A DNA stretch of 64,000 nucleotides from assembly GCA_951812625.1 (NCBI GenBank), contig CATOSP010000002.1:908880-972879 (forward strand), read 5' to 3'. This DNA comes from an uncultured Dehalococcoidia bacterium. GTDB taxonomy: Bacteria > Chloroflexota > Dehalococcoidia > Lucifugimonadales > UBA3495. Within the stretch, counting starts at the first letter, position 1. Each line of letters begins with the position of its first letter. Shown piece after piece: positions 1 through 8,573 of this stretch. Under the pieces are notes generated by a model. It was not told where the DNA came from, did no database searches, and saw nothing but the letters and a program-made list of their open reading frames with translations. A program made the translations under genes and the position numbers.

Positions 1-642
1 GAGCATTTTACCTAGGGGACTGCACCATGCTCCCGCGGCCAGCACCAGCTTTCCAGCGTTAAATTCTCTTTGGGGGGTCGTGATGCGGTATGAGCCGTTG
101 GGTATATGCTCTAGGCTCACAACCTCATGATTAGTCAAGATGCGTGTTCCCAAGCGTTCGGCGGCGGCGGCGAAGCTTCGGGTTGTCTTGACTGGGTTGG
201 CCTGGGCGCGCATCGGAGAGTACATATAGCCGGGTAGCTTGGGGTTGAGCCCGGGTTCTATGGCCCGTGCCTCCCTGGCAGTGAGTAACTCGACCTGGAA
301 ACCGCGAGACCGTTGAGTGTGGACCCGGTCTTGGATGAACTCGTACTGGGCTTCATTCTGGACTGCCTGGAGGGACCCGGACATTCGGAACTCCAGATCA
401 AATCCCAAGTCCAATTGCAGCGTCTTGAGGATTTCCAGACTACCCATCGTGAGATATGCCTGGAGGTCGGGCAATTGGCCCCACCCCTGGGCACCGATCG
501 ATCCCGCATTGGCTCCTGATGCTTCAGAGGCAATCTCACCCCGTTCCAACAGGGTCACATTGTGCGCGAGAGTTGCCAGGTGGTAGGCGGTCGAGACTCC
601 AGCGATGCCCCCACCGACGACCAGGACATCCGGTTCAGCCAT
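1..642 (-). CDS. FAD-dependent oxidoreductase, DadA/glycine-oxidase type (C-terminus beyond window)
   Basis: Partial gene of 214 codons running off the left edge. The product starts MAEPDVLVVGGGIAGVSTAY, a Rossmann FAD-binding motif (GGGIAG at about residues 10-15), followed by an acidic residue ending the second strand (LLERG) and the SGANAGS segment typical of DadA-like amine oxidases. These enzymes oxidise amino acids or secondary amines with FAD. A GGGGG ribosome binding site sits 5-9 bases before the ATG at 642. The substrate cannot be inferred because the C-terminal half is missing. It lies downstream of minE in the same direction, about 100 bases away, so co-transcription is possible. 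Confidence 0.85.
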   Translation of the reverse strand, partial: MAEPDVLVVGGGIAGVSTAYHLATLAHNVTLLERGEIASEASGANAGSIGAQGWGQLPDLQAYLTMGSLEILKTLQLDLGFDLEFRMSGSLQAVQNEAQYEFIQDRVHTQRSRGFQVELLTAREARAIEPGLNPKLPGYMYSPMRAQANPVKTTRSFAAAAERLGTRILTNHEVVSLEHIPNGSYRITTPQREFNAGKLVLAAGAWCSPLGKML

Positions 643-744
643 AGTGCCCCCTAGGGAGTGCCGGCCATTATACGCTGATACGTTCGCGAATAGTGGTTTC
701 AAACCACCAAATTATCAAGACCGACAGGCGTAAGCTCACTGGAG

Positions 745-1035
745 CTAGCGGGCCGGAGCCAACTCGGAAGTGTCCTTCACCTGAATATTGGACACCAGAA
801 CCACCAATTCGTCGAGCCTGCGAATCTCGAACTCCAGGAAGTCGTCGTCTACGACCAGGTACCGGGAGACTACTTCCCAAATTTCCCGCTTCATGTCGTC
901 CATACGCTCGCTTGGAAGGTCAAGACGGTCCTGGATCAGAACAACGCTGAGACGCTTACGAGCTGTGTCTTTGCTGTGTTCACGGCCACCGTTCGAGTCG
1001 ACCTGGCCGAGTAGCCATCGGAAAAGATCAAGCAT
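745..1035 (-). CDS. minE: Cell division topological specificity factor MinE
   Basis: A 96-residue protein, slightly longer than typical MinE. It contains the MinD-interacting segment (KDTARKRLSVVLIQDR, about residues 22-37) and the C-terminal dimerisation domain with the MKREIWEVVSRYLVVD pattern. MinE stimulates MinD ATPase at the membrane and drives its oscillation or gradient, so that division is blocked away from midcell. The start codon overlaps the end of minD by eight bases, showing translational coupling in a minC-minD-minE order. The family call is direct from sequence. How it behaves in this cell is inferred. Confidence 0.95.
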   Translation of the reverse strand: MLDLFRWLLGQVDSNGGREHSKDTARKRLSVVLIQDRLDLPSERMDDMKREIWEVVSRYLVVDDDFLEFEIRRLDELVVLVSNIQVKDTSELAPAR

Positions 1036-1846
1036 GAGAATAGGCCCTCCGGTCCAAACCGATAATCTCCTTCAGCTTGGCGAATACGCCAGACCGTTCG
1101 TCCAGGTCCACCAACTGGACTTCCTCCCCATCGACTCGGGCGGCGATTCTCAGGAAGGCTGCACCCGACGGGGCACGCTTGTCATGGACTACGGGGACAC
1201 CCCTGTTTGCGGCTGTGATGGTTCTCTCATCAGCGGGCACCAGCCCGAGGATATCCACCGCCAGGAGTTCCACAATGTCGTCCTTGTCCATCATGTTGCC
1301 CTGTTTCACCAAGTCGGGGTGGATCCGATTTATGATGAGTCGAGGGCGGTGAATCTCTGAGGCTTCCAGTAGACCGATAACCCGGTCAGCATCGCGGATG
1401 GCTGAGACTTCGGGAGTCGTGACCAGGATGGCTTCACGAGCCGCGCCGACCGCGTTCTTGAACCCCTGCTCGATACCTGCTGGGCAGTCCATCAGGACGT
1501 AATCGAACTGATCCTCCAGCTTTGCGCACAAGTCTCGCAGTTGGTCTGGGTCGATGCAGTCCTTGTCCCGTGTCTGGGCCGCCGGTATCAGGTACAGCTC
1601 GTAACCGTGTTTGTCCTTGATCATAGCCTGCCGGAGCTTGCACTTACCCTCAAGGACGTTGACCAGATCGTACACGATCCGGTTTTCCAGGCCCATGATC
1701 ACGTCAAGGTTGCGTAGGCCGATGTCGGTGTCTATCACTACGACTTTTTTGCCTCGCATGGCCAATGCTGAGCCGATGTTGGCAGTGGCGGTAGTCTTGC
1801 CTACACCACCCTTGCCCGAAGTGATTACGATAGTCCTACCTGTCAT
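1028..1846 (-). CDS. minD: Septum site-determining ATPase MinD
   Basis: A 272-residue ParA/MinD-type ATPase. It opens with a deviant Walker A motif (TSGKGGVGKTT, about residues 10-20), has switch motifs (DTDIGLRNLD and MDCPAG) and ends in an amphipathic tail rich in basic and hydrophobic residues (FAKLKEIIGLDRR) that fits membrane targeting. MinD binds ATP, dimerises on the membrane and recruits MinC to block FtsZ assembly near the poles. It overlaps minC upstream by 11 bases and minE downstream by 8, so the three genes form one transcript. Confidence 0.97.
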   Translation of the reverse strand: MTGRTIVITSGKGGVGKTTATANIGSALAMRGKKVVVIDTDIGLRNLDVIMGLENRIVYDLVNVLEGKCKLRQAMIKDKHGYELYLIPAAQTRDKDCIDPDQLRDLCAKLEDQFDYVLMDCPAGIEQGFKNAVGAAREAILVTTPEVSAIRDADRVIGLLEASEIHRPRLIINRIHPDLVKQGNMMDKDDIVELLAVDILGLVPADERTITAANRGVPVVHDKRAPSGAAFLRIAARVDGEEVQLVDLDERSGVFAKLKEIIGLDRRAYSHA

Positions 1847-2681
1847 ACGGTTCCCCTTTGCCTAAGTTTGCGAAGCTGCCCGCGAATGGGGCAAGCTGGA
1901 TAGACCTGCGGCGCACATAGGCGATCATTGGTCCGGTACTGGCGCCTTTGGGCTGCTGGCCGGCCTCAGACGATGTGCCGACGTGGGGGCCGATCTGGAT
2001 GCGGGGTGAATCCAGGTTCAGGGCCAAGATGGTTGACCAAGTGTTGCCTGTAGACCCTGCATGGACAAACCCGCGAATCTGACCGAATACCACCACGTCA
2101 CCCTCTGAGATCACCTCTGCACCAGGGTTCACGTCGCCCAACACGACCACGTCCCCTTCGTGACGGATTGTCTCTCCTGACCTGCAGGTCGCCTTGACCA
2201 GGAGGGCACTAATCCACTGGCGCTTCGAATTGACAGCCCGAGTCGACCTCCCAGTCTGTCGTCTCCCAGGTCGCACAGGATTTGGCGGATCCGCGGACCG
2301 TCCGGGGTCCATGAGTGGCTCCAGGGTTGGGATGAGACCAGCCTGAATGCCACCGGCCAAGACCGTTGGCTCCCACTTTGGCAGATCCAGAGTTTCCACG
2401 CCCACGTGAGGAGGTTCCAGCCTCTCGGTCAAGCATGAGAATCTCACGACCTGCAGCCCGGACTCTTGCTCAAAAATCCCCTTGATCTCCTTCAACTGCT
2501 CCTGGGAAACGATACGGCTCCCCACGTCCACGGTGATTCTTCCACCGGACCACAGGCCCTTGTTGTCCTCCAGGTACTCCCGCAAGCTGCGGGTCACCAA
2601 GTCGAAGGGAGCCGCGTCGTCGATCAGGAAATCGACGTTCGCCCCCCGTCCGATAACCTGTATTACCTCACTCTTTAGCAT
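1836..2681 (-). CDS. minC: Septum site-determining protein MinC
   Basis: A 281-residue protein, longer than most MinC because of an extended linker. The N-terminal domain (about 1-105) has the MinC_N pattern (FDLVTRSLREYLED). The C-terminal beta-helix domain (about 165-281) carries the diagnostic GDVVVLGDVNPGAEVISEGD repeat and the GNT turn. MinC inhibits FtsZ and is activated by MinD. The linker around residues 115-160 is rich in Pro and Arg and looks poorly conserved. That could be natural variation or a pair of compensating frameshifts. First gene of minCDE, with a GGGGA site seven bases before the ATG. Confidence 0.9.
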   Translation of the reverse strand: MLKSEVIQVIGRGANVDFLIDDAAPFDLVTRSLREYLEDNKGLWSGGRITVDVGSRIVSQEQLKEIKGIFEQESGLQVVRFSCLTERLEPPHVGVETLDLPKWEPTVLAGGIQAGLIPTLEPLMDPGRSADPPNPVRPGRRQTGRSTRAVNSKRQWISALLVKATCRSGETIRHEGDVVVLGDVNPGAEVISEGDVVVFGQIRGFVHAGSTGNTWSTILALNLDSPRIQIGPHVGTSSEAGQQPKGASTGPMIAYVRRRSIQLAPFAGSFANLGKGEPYDR

Positions 2682-2770
2682 GAATCGGTCCCCACTTGAC
2701 TGGCCTGCTCAGATTCCTGGGTTAACTCGATGTGTCAGCCTAGCCGCACACTTAAGGTTATGTAATCCCA

Positions 2771-2800
2771 TTTATAGCAACGGGCAACTTGGGAAAGCAA
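2771..2800 (-). promoter_or_regulatory. Candidate sigma70 promoter for minCDE
   Basis: On the minus strand TTGCTT and TATAAA are separated by 18 bases, about 90 bases upstream of the minC start. They sit in a strikingly AT-rich patch inside the 331-base gap between minC and the ThDP enzyme. The same patch holds a direct repeat of CTAATTTTA (2812-2820 and 2823-2831). Pattern match only. Confidence 0.45.
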
Positions 2801-3012
2801 GAGAATTTGCTCTAATTTTAGACTAATTTTAACTTTATGTTAGGTGTCTGGATGCAGGAGGGAATCGATTAGCGCGGCTGACCACTACTTGAGAGGAGAA
2901 GGGCTTCAGGAAAAGGTGGCGCCGGGGCGACAGAATCGGTAGCCGTGCAACGGAGGGGCGGTTACGCTGCGTGCAGCTCCAGTATCAGCGTCGTCAGCCC
3001 CGGTCAACTGGA

Positions 3013-4719
3013 CTACTGGCCAATGACGTTCAAAAGGGCTTGTCTCTTTTCGTTGCGGACGGCGTTCAGGCCACGCTGGAGCGCGGAGGGGACATCTGCC
3101 GGATCCTCGATACGCTCGCTGTAGCCACCGGCTGCCCGGCATATGAGTTCGTACTGGAAGGACTGGGACAGCGTGCTGACGGCGAAGTTACTAGTCTGGA
3201 CAGCATACCCGTCCGCATAGGTATTCCTGGTTGCGCTCTGGACGGCGTTCCAGATGCCGTTGTTCCATACAATAGTCAGGACGGGCAAATCCTGAGCTTC
3301 GGACACGATGTGCCCTGCTGTACCAGAGCCGAAGATGTAGGAACCGTCTCCCACACAGCAGATTATGGTCTTCTCGGGAGCGGCCAACTTGGCCCCCAAG
3401 GATGCACCTATAGCCCAACCGAGCCCGCCAGACGCCGGGACACTGAAGAAACTGCCCGGCCTCGTCACCGCAATCTGGGCCGCGTCAATGCCAAGCTCGT
3501 TCAGTACGACTGAATCGTCGTCGAGGACGTCCGACAAGCACTTGGTGAACCATCCTTTGTTGATTGGGAACTGGCCGCTTGCTCCCTCGGCCTGGCTGCG
3601 TTCCAATTCCCGTCGATGGTCTGATCGCGCGGCCCATGTCCGGGTGCGAGCACTGACTGTTGGAGCATCCACCCCGGCAGCCCGAACTGCATCGGCCAAT
3701 GCCTGGAGGATCAGCCGGGGAGTGCCGGAGAGGTTCACGTCCACCTGGAACCCACGCACTGGGTAGGTGGAATAAAGGGGGTCATCGCCGATTCCGATTA
3801 CCGTGGCGTCCGGTGGAGGAGCATGGCGCTTGGGCGTCCAGGGCACGTCAGCCTCCAGGACCACCACCACATCTGCATTCCCCAGGACCGCGCCGATGTT
3901 GGCCCCGGCGTACAGAGGATGGTCCTTGGGGAAATTTGCGTAGAGCGCACCGGACTCGAACACTGGCATCCCCAACAGGTCCGCCAACTCAACTAACGGG
4001 GCCACAGCCAGTGGATCCTTGCCAGCTCCACGGGTTACAAGCAGCGGATTGCGGGCGTTGGCCAGTGCGGAGGCCGCATGGTATATGGCCTCGGTAGAAG
4101 GAAGGCGGTCACCAGCTTTCTGCTGCCGGGACCTGGTCTGGTAATCGATACCTGCAACCTCTTCGGCAAGAACCTCCCGGGGCAGGGTCAAATAGACAGG
4201 GCCCGCGGGTGGAGACTCGGTGATGGCAAAGGCGCGGTCCACCACACCCTCAAGGTCTGCTCCGTGGCGCAACTCGTAGTCCCACTTGACCCACTCGCGG
4301 ACCATTGCCGCCTGGTCGAAGGACTCCTGCGCCCAGTGGATGCTGCCATCGCGTGAGCCCGTGGCGTCGCCCTCGGTAATGGGAGTCCGCCCTGCGCTGA
4401 ACAGCATGGGCATGTTGGCCCGCGCCGCGTTGACGATGCCGCCGATGGCGTTGGCCGTGCCTGGTACGGTATGCACCATCACAACCTGGGGGCGGCCCGT
4501 AATCATGGTGTATCCGTGGGCCATGCTGACCGCAGTAACCTCGTGGGGTACCGGGATAGGCTTGGGCAATGGTTGCTCCTGGCTCAGCCGCTTGGCATAG
4601 GCCTCGATTATGGGTGCGAAGTCCGTGCCGCCGTTGCCGAAAAAGTAGTCTATGCCGCGGGCTGCCAGCAGTTCCAGGTAGGCCTCGGCAACGCTTCCTA
4701 CGGGTGCGTGGTTGTACAT
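3013..4719 (-). CDS. Thiamine diphosphate-dependent enzyme (acetolactate synthase/benzoylformate decarboxylase-like)
   Basis: A 568-residue protein with the three-domain layout of ThDP enzymes. The N-terminal PYR domain has the activating glutamate in PHEVTAVSMAHGY (Glu60). A central domain covers roughly residues 190-340. The PP domain has the ThDP-Mg motif starting GDGSYIF (Gly457) and ending NN about 30 residues later. Family members decarboxylate or ligate 2-oxo acids. The WNNGIWN segment and overall length resemble the unassigned thiamine pyrophosphate-requiring subgroup rather than biosynthetic IlvB, and no small regulatory subunit lies nearby. An AAGGA site lies eight bases before the ATG. 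Substrate unknown. Confidence 0.88.
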   Translation of the reverse strand: MYNHAPVGSVAEAYLELLAARGIDYFFGNGGTDFAPIIEAYAKRLSQEQPLPKPIPVPHEVTAVSMAHGYTMITGRPQVVMVHTVPGTANAIGGIVNAARANMPMLFSAGRTPITEGDATGSRDGSIHWAQESFDQAAMVREWVKWDYELRHGADLEGVVDRAFAITESPPAGPVYLTLPREVLAEEVAGIDYQTRSRQQKAGDRLPSTEAIYHAASALANARNPLLVTRGAGKDPLAVAPLVELADLLGMPVFESGALYANFPKDHPLYAGANIGAVLGNADVVVVLEADVPWTPKRHAPPPDATVIGIGDDPLYSTYPVRGFQVDVNLSGTPRLILQALADAVRAAGVDAPTVSARTRTWAARSDHRRELERSQAEGASGQFPINKGWFTKCLSDVLDDDSVVLNELGIDAAQIAVTRPGSFFSVPASGGLGWAIGASLGAKLAAPEKTIICCVGDGSYIFGSGTAGHIVSEAQDLPVLTIVWNNGIWNAVQSATRNTYADGYAVQTSNFAVSTLSQSFQYELICRAAGGYSERIEDPADVPSALQRGLNAVRNEKRQALLNVIGQ

Positions 4720-4808
4720 TGGATAGTCCTTTCATTGGCGTTGTCCCTACAGCGCCGTTGGAGTTGATGGCTGCTGTTAGCCGTGTAGGGCGACGGTAGC
4801 GGCCAATA

Positions 4809-5966
4809 TCAAGGCAATCCTTTTATGGCGTCCGCCATGGCCTTGCCCTTTTTATCCAGCAGCCCTTGAATCCGTTCACCCATTTTCTGCTTTATTCCTT
4901 CTTCATCAAGCTCATCATATTCTTTCGGGGTTATCCAAGTTTCTGAGAAAAAAGTATGATACTTTGGAGACAGCTTGCTCTTCGGTTTCCCAAACACCCC
5001 AGGCAAGCTCTTTGCCTTTTCGTATATCTGTTCCCGCATTTGCTCTGCCCCGGGCCCCATCTCTAGCTTGAAGTGAACTTTCCCATTCAGATTAACTAGC
5101 AGCCAAGGCAAAATGCGTTCGCTCTCAATCTCGGCTGGTATAACATCCAGGCATTTAGGCAAGAACTTTATGTACGCTTTAGTGCTTTTAAGAGGAACCA
5201 AATCATCCCTTGACTCGATGTAATCTTGTACGACTCGATAGACTTCCGCTGCCCGGTCAGGCCGGTGCTCGAATATCAAATCTAGGGCGCGGCGGTGGTT
5301 TTGGTAGAGCCTGTGGCAAAGTTTCTGAATCTCGGAATCTTCCACAATGCGCCTCCGCACCATATCAAGGTATTGCTGCACGAATAGTGCGATTTCGTGG
5401 TTAAGCTGGCTCTCGCGCCTTCTCAGGCCATTCTCGATGGCGTCTGCGATGTCTCCGTAACTTATAGGAACATAAGCGGCGTCAGAAGGGGTGTTGCGGG
5501 ATATGGTCAGGAATACAAAGACTTTCCGGTAACTGGCAAATTCCTGTCCCACAATTTCCCGGTATCGCCGGAGCTGCCCGGGGCTTTCACCGGAATCAAC
5601 CTTGTTTTCTATTGCGCAAACGAATAGATTGTGTTCGTCAAGAATGAGGAGATCTATGTTTCGCCACTCTTTGCGGACTTCCGCCCCTCCAAGATTCCAG
5701 TCATCCAAGTCGAACAGTGAAAGAGAATTGCCCAGAATTCCATCGCTCGCCTTGATGACCTTCTGGAGAAACTGGCGCAGCCAGTAATCGCCGAGTCCGT
5801 GGGTTTCGGACGGGTCCAGAAGCCACCGGATGAAGGCGGAGTGCCTTATTTCGTGACGTTCAAGGCTAAGAGCTTCAAATATATTGAAGCGGTCCAGAAG
5901 GGTCTCCAACCGTTCCAGATCTTCGTTATCATCAATGAAGGACATTAAGGCTTCAAGGTCAGTCAT
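4809..5966 (-). CDS. PD-(D/E)XK nuclease superfamily protein (PDDEXK_4 type)
   Basis: A 385-residue protein read from ATG 5966, which has a GGGAG site; a longer open frame upstream adds 27 unlikely residues. The N-terminal pattern ERHEIRHSAFIRWLLDP followed by HGLGD is characteristic of PDDEXK_4 proteins. The catalytic signature is NIDLLI (Asp105) then AIENKVDSGE (Glu120, Lys122) and the QLRRY helix. This is a DNA nuclease fold often found in restriction or defence settings, but no methyltransferase, ATPase or toxin partner is adjacent, so its role is unassigned. It has more Lys, Ile and Phe codons than neighbours, which may hint at transfer. Confidence 0.8.
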   Translation of the reverse strand: MTDLEALMSFIDDNEDLERLETLLDRFNIFEALSLERHEIRHSAFIRWLLDPSETHGLGDYWLRQFLQKVIKASDGILGNSLSLFDLDDWNLGGAEVRKEWRNIDLLILDEHNLFVCAIENKVDSGESPGQLRRYREIVGQEFASYRKVFVFLTISRNTPSDAAYVPISYGDIADAIENGLRRRESQLNHEIALFVQQYLDMVRRRIVEDSEIQKLCHRLYQNHRRALDLIFEHRPDRAAEVYRVVQDYIESRDDLVPLKSTKAYIKFLPKCLDVIPAEIESERILPWLLVNLNGKVHFKLEMGPGAEQMREQIYEKAKSLPGVFGKPKSKLSPKYHTFFSETWITPKEYDELDEEGIKQKMGERIQGLLDKKGKAMADAIKGLP

Positions 5967-6171
5967 TGGATTTTTCTCCCGATTCCACTGAACTGAACGC
6001 CCACAGAAACCGGAGATTGTCCATGATGGCCAGGGTGCGGTTGGCAACGTTCAGTTTTGCCATTGTCTTTTCATAGCTTGGAGCTTCATGTCATCGAACC
6101 GTTATCAGATTCTTGGGTAGGTTGCCCGGCGGCGTTCCCTCTTGGGTGGTCTGGCTGACTGGCTAAGAGAA

Positions 6172-6211
6172 TTTTGTTTTCCCGGACATTTGCGGACATT
6201 TCTGGACATTT
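6172..6211. repeat. GGACATTT triplicate and dispersed intergenic repeat
   Basis: GGACATTT occurs at 6184, 6194 and 6204, exactly 10 bases apart (about one helical turn). The 20 bases at 6172-6191, read on the minus strand, match 53459-53478 on the plus strand at 19 of 20 positions. A related CCGGACATT core appears in the paired repeats near 13.9-14.1 kb. All copies are intergenic. Confidence 0.6.
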
Positions 6212-6430
6212 TCGGCCAACCAAGAGGTTGGGGGACAGCCGGGCCGGAGGCGGGAATTTTCATTTTTCGAGCCATTTTGCGCCAAAGTGAGCCAACGGGA
6301 CTGTGGGCATCAACAGGGGGTTGAGACTTGGCGGGCGTCGATTTGGCTACACAGGTATGTTAGTGGATGGCTACCGGGTATGGGAAGGGGGAAGTGTCAG
6401 TAGACCGGGAGAAATGTCCAAGCGCAATAG

Positions 6431-6470
6431 CTTCTTCCGACGGACGCCTATGTAAGTCCGTCGGAAGAAG
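6431..6470. repeat. Perfect 15-base inverted repeat, possible terminator
   Basis: CTTCTTCCGACGGAC (6431-6445) pairs perfectly with 6456-6470 around a 10-base loop. It lies 30 bases past the stop codon of the VOC gene on the minus strand, where a terminator would be expected. No T-run follows on either strand, so intrinsic termination is not certain. Confidence 0.6.
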
Positions 6471-6499
6471 GATTTCCGTTAGTGGGCATAGACTGAGGC

Positions 6500-6979
6500 T
6501 TAGTCGTCGGCTACGCCAGCGGGTTCCTCGAGCTTGCGGGGGAAGTTGCCCTCGAAGAGGCCCTTTCCCTCCTGCCTGTCCCACTGGGAGCTTGGAGCCT
6601 CGTAGTAGACCTCGATCTCATTGTCGTCCGGGTCCAGCAGATAGACGCCCATGGACAGGCCGTGGTCCCCGATGCGCTGGATGCGGACGTTGTTCTCCTT
6701 GAGACGATTGTAGAGCGCCTGAAGGTCCTCGAAGGTCTCCATCTGCCAGGCCATGTGTGCTTGGCCGACCCTGGAGTGGTCGGGACCGTCTGCGTCCATG
6801 CCGATGGCTCGGATGGCCAACTCGTGGGACTTCTCGGTGTCAGCAGACATGAATACGGTGCCGCTGGCGGTCCGCTCCATGATGGTCAGCCCCATGACGC
6901 GGGTATAGAAGTCCAGCGAGCGATCCAAATCCCTGACGCGCATCACCAAGTGGCCCAGTCTCATCGGTGTGTAACCCAT
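6500..6979 (-). CDS. VOC-family protein, extradiol-dioxygenase-like
   Basis: A 159-residue vicinal oxygen chelate protein with one complete glyoxalase/dioxygenase module. Candidate metal ligands are His10 (LGHLVMRV), His75 (GQAHMAW) and Glu123 in DPDDNEIEVYYE, the His-His-Glu set of catechol 2,3-dioxygenase-type enzymes. The protein starts MGYTPMRLGHLVMRVRDLDR. It follows an HpaB-like hydroxylase in the same direction. A hydroxylase that makes a catechol followed by a ring-cleaving dioxygenase is a plausible pair, but the substrate is inferred. Confidence 0.85.
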   Translation of the reverse strand: MGYTPMRLGHLVMRVRDLDRSLDFYTRVMGLTIMERTASGTVFMSADTEKSHELAIRAIGMDADGPDHSRVGQAHMAWQMETFEDLQALYNRLKENNVRIQRIGDHGLSMGVYLLDPDDNEIEVYYEAPSSQWDRQEGKGLFEGNFPRKLEEPAGVADD

Positions 6980-7057
6980 TTCCTAACCTCCAGCAATTTT
7001 GGATTAGGGGAAACCTACCCCGGTGTAGAGCATGTTGTTGCGGAGTCTCCCTTATCC

Positions 7058-8506
7058 CTACAGGTCCAGGAACTCGCGGACTTTCTGCTTGAAGGGCTCC
7101 TTGTCGTAGTTAGTGTACAGAGATATGGAGTTACGCACGGGATTGCCGCCGAACATCCGCTCGTAGAGCACCTGCCGCCCGCTGAAGGCGCTGCACGATG
7201 CGTCCCAGGCTAGATGGAACAGCTTTGCCCGGTCCCGGGCTGTCGCGGTGTCGGTAGCCAGGTACTGGTTGACTTCGTCGGCGATGGGTGTGTCGAAGTC
7301 TGCCTCGGAGGGCAGGGCCATCAGACTGCTGGTGCCCAGTATCTGGACGATTTCTACCATTCTGGGATACACCGAGCGGCCGAACAGGGTCCGTCCTGCC
7401 CTGATGGAGGAAACGGCGGGGCACATGACGCCCCACTGGTTGGGAGCGGCGTCAGCTTCGGCGGCTCGCAGGCATGACTTAAGCATGTCCCGCTGAGTGA
7501 TAAGCTCGGCAACCTGTTCCTGTACGTGGGGAATGGTACCGGAGCCGAGGGTGTCTACTATCAGGTCGGCTAGCCCCAGCATGAATTCCGCCTTCACGAC
7601 GCACCGGGTCAACACCTGATGCCCAGTGTGGGTATCAGACTGGGTGCCGGCAGCATAGCCGTTGCAAAGCTCCACGTTGCCAAGGAGGAACACCCGCTCC
7701 CAAGGGACGAATACGTTGTCGAAGAACACCACCGAGTCCATCTCTTCAAACCGGGACCCCAGCGGATGGTTGAAGTGGGAGCGGCCCAGGTCGAAGCTCT
7801 CCCGGCAGAGGAACTTCACTCCGGAGGTGTCGCAGGGTATGGAGAAGGAAAAAGACTGACGCCAGTCGCTGTCGTCCAGGCGGTGAGCTGCGACGGGATA
7901 GATGGCTATCTCGTCGGAGATGGGACCCAGAGTGGCCAGGACACGGCTACCCTTTACTACGATCCCAGAGTCCGTCTCCTTGACCACTGTCAGGGCAACC
8001 TGGTCGCTCAGGGTATCAGCTGCATTGGGCGTGCGCCGTCGCTGGAGGTTGACCAGTGCGTGGGTGAGGGCGACGTCGTTCTCGCGGATGAACTCGTGGT
8101 AATCAAGGACGTTCTGCTCGAACTCGGGCCGGTCCTGGGCGAAGTAGCCGGACGCGCCTGCCCAAGCGGAGAAGATGACATTCAGGAAGTCAGGGGAACG
8201 TCCCATCATCCCGCAACTGGCCCATGCCCAGTGGGTCATCATGTCGCGCCTGCGTTCCAGGTCTTCGACGGTCCGGGGGATGAGGTAAGACAGCCCGACA
8301 GGATCACCGGTTGTCGGAGAGGCGAAGGTCAATTCTTCCCGAAGCGCCGCGTCGTGCTGCATGTCGTACAGGGCTGCAACCGACTTCACTCCGCCGCGCA
8401 AGGCCGGGTGGGTGGTTACGTCCTCCACAAGCTCCCCGTCAATCCAAACTTCGCGGGGGCGGTCGCGCAGGCCCTTGATATATTCCTGTCCCGTGCGTGC
8501 TGGCAT
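7058..8506 (-). CDS. 4-hydroxyphenylacetate 3-monooxygenase-like flavin enzyme (HpaB family)
   Basis: A 482-residue protein from the ATG at 8506 (MPARTGQEYIKGLRDRPREV), preferred over an upstream frame because GGTGGAGG immediately precedes it. The opening TGQEYIKGLRD, the HWAWASCGMMGRSPDFLN segment and the DNVFVPWERVF pattern mark the HpaB/PvcC/4-hydroxybutyryl-CoA dehydratase fold. HpaB enzymes use FADH2 supplied by a reductase to ortho-hydroxylate phenols. No HpaC reductase lies next to it. It sits between an LLM flavoenzyme and a VOC protein, all in the same direction, suggesting an aromatic or heterocyclic catabolic operon. Substrate unknown. Confidence 0.88.
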   Translation of the reverse strand: MPARTGQEYIKGLRDRPREVWIDGELVEDVTTHPALRGGVKSVAALYDMQHDAALREELTFASPTTGDPVGLSYLIPRTVEDLERRRDMMTHWAWASCGMMGRSPDFLNVIFSAWAGASGYFAQDRPEFEQNVLDYHEFIRENDVALTHALVNLQRRRTPNAADTLSDQVALTVVKETDSGIVVKGSRVLATLGPISDEIAIYPVAAHRLDDSDWRQSFSFSIPCDTSGVKFLCRESFDLGRSHFNHPLGSRFEEMDSVVFFDNVFVPWERVFLLGNVELCNGYAAGTQSDTHTGHQVLTRCVVKAEFMLGLADLIVDTLGSGTIPHVQEQVAELITQRDMLKSCLRAAEADAAPNQWGVMCPAVSSIRAGRTLFGRSVYPRMVEIVQILGTSSLMALPSEADFDTPIADEVNQYLATDTATARDRAKLFHLAWDASCSAFSGRQVLYERMFGGNPVRNSISLYTNYDKEPFKQKVREFLDL

Positions 8507-8573
8507 TGTCCTCCACCTCGGCGTGCCGGGTGCACCGCTCAACGGCGCCTCCGAGCGGGTTGAGACGGGGCAG

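Larger units (their letters stand above)
5967..6499. other. Non-coding interval with short repeats
   Basis: About 530 bases with no convincing gene. It holds a 10-base-period GGACATTT array (6184-6211), half of a dispersed intergenic repeat (6172-6191), and a perfect 15-base inverted repeat at 6431-6470. Short open frames here lack ribosome sites and recognisable motifs. Confidence 0.6.

Noticed and set aside
7619-8563. Long plus-strand open frame of 314 codons
   Set aside because: It lies wholly antisense to the HpaB-like gene, lacks any family pattern, and is explained by GC-rich codon bias.
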